A stretch of 7,077 nt of DNA, from the NCBI GenBank assembly GCA_002377245.1, contig DFPL01000213.1:1-7077 (forward strand). The letters are read 5' to 3'. The number at the start of each line of letters is the position of its first letter. Position 1 is the stretch's first letter. The position numbers and the translations under genes are program-made. The DNA is from Enterobacteriaceae bacterium UBA3516. GTDB taxonomy: Bacteria; Pseudomonadota; Gammaproteobacteria; Enterobacterales; Enterobacteriaceae. Below, piece after piece: positions 6,423 through 7,077 of the stretch. Under the pieces are notes generated by a model, which saw only the letters and a list, made by a program, of their open reading frames with translations, did not search any database and was not told the DNA's origin.

Positions 6423-6494
6423 TCAGATCATCAGGGCGAATGTGCCGGCCCACACAATGACCATTACCGAAATGCCCATAAAGAAATATTTCAC
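6423..6494 (-). CDS. ypdK: YpdK, 23-residue single-pass membrane peptide
   Basis: This 23-codon frame starts with GTG (6494-6492) and stops with TGA (6425-6423). The translation begins MKYFFMGIS and ends WAGTFALMI. It is one hydrophobic helix with a single positive charge at Lys2, and matches E. coli YpdK as I remember it at nearly every position. The ribosome site GGAG (6504-6507) lies 9 bases upstream of the GTG. The position, convergent with alaC just beyond its terminator, is also as in E. coli, where lpxP lies upstream; lpxP is not within the 580 bases seen here. YpdK is a small inner-membrane protein with no established function. An in-frame ATG at codon 6 would remove the charged end and is less likely. 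Confidence 0.85.
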   Translation of the reverse strand: MKYFFMGISVMVIVWAGTFALMI

Positions 6495-6507
6495 GCTTCA
6501 TCGCTCC

Positions 6508-6524
6508 GCATACCTCAGGTATGC
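6508..6524 (-). promoter_or_regulatory. Perfect inverted repeat directly before the ypdK ribosome site
   Basis: GCATACCT and AGGTATGC are perfect 8-bp arms around one base. It abuts the ypdK ribosome site GGAG at 6504-6507. In RNA it folds as seven pairs with a UGA loop. It may be a translational control hairpin or a protein operator. Confidence 0.45.
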
Positions 6525-6546
6525 ATTCATGACCAGATCAGGACTG

Positions 6547-6552
6547 AGTATA
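6547..6552 (-). promoter_or_regulatory. Candidate -10 element for ypdK
   Basis: TATACT on the minus strand matches TATAAT at five of six positions and would start a transcript near 6540, giving ypdK a leader of about 45 bases that includes the inverted repeat at 6508-6524. The -35 at 16-18 bases (CTTTGG or CACTTT) is poor. A second -10 (GATAAT, 6591-6586) is possible further upstream. Confidence 0.3.
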
Positions 6553-6575
6553 GAGAGGTGAAACTGCTCCAAAGT

Positions 6576-6594
6576 GAAAATGAGAATTATCTCT
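6576..6594. promoter_or_regulatory. Weak Fur-box-like sequence
   Basis: GAAAATGAGAATTATCTCT matches the 19-base Fur consensus at 12 of 19 positions, mostly in its left half. It lies upstream of the candidate ypdK -10. The right half is degenerate, so this is a weak call. Confidence 0.15.
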
Positions 6595-6621
6595 CTTTGG
6601 CCGCAGCGCCATCTCAGAATT

Positions 6622-6637
6622 TGTGGTGTGTATCACA
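6622..6637. promoter_or_regulatory. Candidate CRP binding site
   Basis: TGTGG-N6-TCACA matches the CRP core TGTGA-N6-TCACA at nine of ten positions. It overlaps a perfect inverted repeat, GGTGTG (6625-6630) and CACACC (6634-6639). It lies about 90 bases upstream of the candidate ypdK start point on the minus strand and about 30 bases before a possible plus-strand start near 6661, so the target is unresolved. Confidence 0.45.
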
Positions 6638-6639
6638 CC

Positions 6640-6968
6640 AAACGCGGCTAATGTACGCTTAAAAAAGGAGGCTTACAAGAGGCTTTTTTTCAAATACTTT
6701 CCGTTACTTACGGAGTGTCGGGCTTTGGCGACACTTTGATTTCGTGGGGTAATAAATGCCGGTTCGGCGACGCGTTGTAACCTCTTTGAAACCTGATTTT
6801 TGTGCTTTGATTAGTAAGGTTATTTCGTGATCAATCGCACATTTATGCACGCTTGCTGCTGCCGCTTGTGTGGGCTGTTTCATTAAAAGTGGGCTGAAAT
6901 TTTTTTTCTGCCACACCTGACTTCCCGCGAAAACAGCGTGAGTTTGCGGTACACCTGGCCGTCAGCTG
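6640..6968. other. Non-coding block with small hairpins, no recognised gene
   Basis: About 330 bases without a convincing protein gene. Short inverted repeats include CCGT/ACGG (6701-6713), AGTGTCG/CGACACT (6714-6720 with 6729-6735) and GCCG/CGGC (6758-6768). GAGGCTT occurs twice (6668-6674, 6679-6685) between a run of six A (6661-6666) and a run of seven T (6684-6690). GTGGGCTG also occurs twice (6870-6877, 6889-6896), just before a run of T at 6900-6907. It may hold a small RNA or be decayed intergenic sequence. Confidence 0.4.
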
Positions 6969-7072
6969 GCTGAGGAATCCCCATAAAGTAATACGAGCAC
7001 GGACAGTTCCCTCTCCCTTGAGGGCTGAGCGATCCCCACAAATAAATGCGAGCACGAACGGTCCCCTCGCCC
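6969..7072. repeat. Two tandem copies of a degenerate intergenic repeat
   Basis: The segments 6969-7017 and 7024-7072 align without gaps at a period of 55 bases, with 39 of 49 positions identical. Both begin GCTGAG, share ATCCCCA and GAGCACG, and end in a C-rich CCCTC-type tract. The first copy's tract can fold with the following GAGGG. The layout resembles dispersed C-rich intergenic repeats that I recall from Enterobacter and Klebsiella genomes; the second copy reaches the window edge and may continue. Confidence 0.6.
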
Positions 7073-7077
7073 CACCG

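Noticed and set aside
6460..6480. A GGCATTTC sequence on the minus strand resembling half of a YpdB target site
   Set aside because: It is a single half-site inside the ypdK coding sequence, without the second direct repeat that YpdB sites need.
6387..6662. A 91-residue plus-strand frame after alaC
   Set aside because: It begins inside the alaC terminator loop, has no ribosome site, and runs antisense through ypdK and the CRP-like site.
6715..6780. A 21-codon GTG frame on the plus strand
   Set aside because: No ribosome site at usable distance, and it overlaps the hairpin at 6714-6735; no relative is recognised.
6704..7055. Two 70-residue minus-strand frames near the right edge
   Set aside because: No ribosome site, low-complexity basic composition, no recognisable domain, and one passes through the tandem repeats.
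1..7077. CRISPR arrays, insertion sequences, prophage genes, toxin-antitoxin pairs, tRNA or rRNA genes
   Set aside because: None found: no regularly spaced repeats, no transposase or integrase frame, and no tRNA-like cloverleaf was seen by eye.

Overview
The window is a stretch of enterobacterial chromosome. Every recognisable protein is a close relative of an Escherichia coli protein: YfeO, Glk, YpdB, YpdA, AlaC and YpdK. Gene content differs from E. coli K-12. There, as I recall it, the fry PTS genes, ypdE/ypdF and ypdC lie between glk and ypdB; here glk runs directly into ypdB. That difference, the GC-rich third codon positions and the degenerate repeats at the right edge suggest an Enterobacter/Klebsiella-like genus. 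The sequence alone does not settle the genus.

Layout. Positions 1-1115 (minus) hold the first 371 codons of yfeO, a CLC-type chloride channel family protein that runs off the left edge. Positions 1116-1319 are the divergent yfeO/glk control region, with a good match to a Cra (FruR) operator beside a perfect TATAAT. Glucokinase (glk, plus) fills 1320-2285. Its stop codon overlaps that of the convergent ypdB by 3 bases, with 4 bases shared between the two genes. Just past the glk stop, inside the end of ypdB, lies an 18-bp stem-loop. ypdB and ypdA (minus, 2282-4719, possibly to 4797) form a two-gene operon for a LytS/LytTR-type pyruvate-responsive two-component system. A divergent intergenic region of 300-390 bp follows, with a hairpin plus T-run in front of ypdA and two tandem stem-loops in the presumed alaC leader. 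alaC (plus, 5107-6351) encodes a glutamate-pyruvate aminotransferase and ends at a textbook intrinsic terminator. The 23-codon membrane peptide gene ypdK (minus, 6423-6494) is convergent with alaC. The last 580 bases contain no convincing protein gene. They hold a CRP-like site, several small inverted repeats and, at the edge, two tandem copies of a roughly 50-bp degenerate repeat.

How the genes fit together. Glk feeds glucose into glycolysis, the YpdA/YpdB system is known in E. coli to respond to pyruvate, and AlaC interconverts pyruvate and alanine. The locus therefore has a loose glycolysis/pyruvate theme; a direct regulatory link between ypdAB and alaC is inference only. I found no insertion sequence, phage gene, CRISPR array, tRNA or rRNA, and nothing that clearly amounts to an undescribed multi-gene system. 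The observations most worth checking are the stem-loop at the glk/ypdB junction, the paired hairpins before alaC, the hairpin-led ypdK, the unusual CLC motifs of YfeO, and the structured non-coding block after ypdK.
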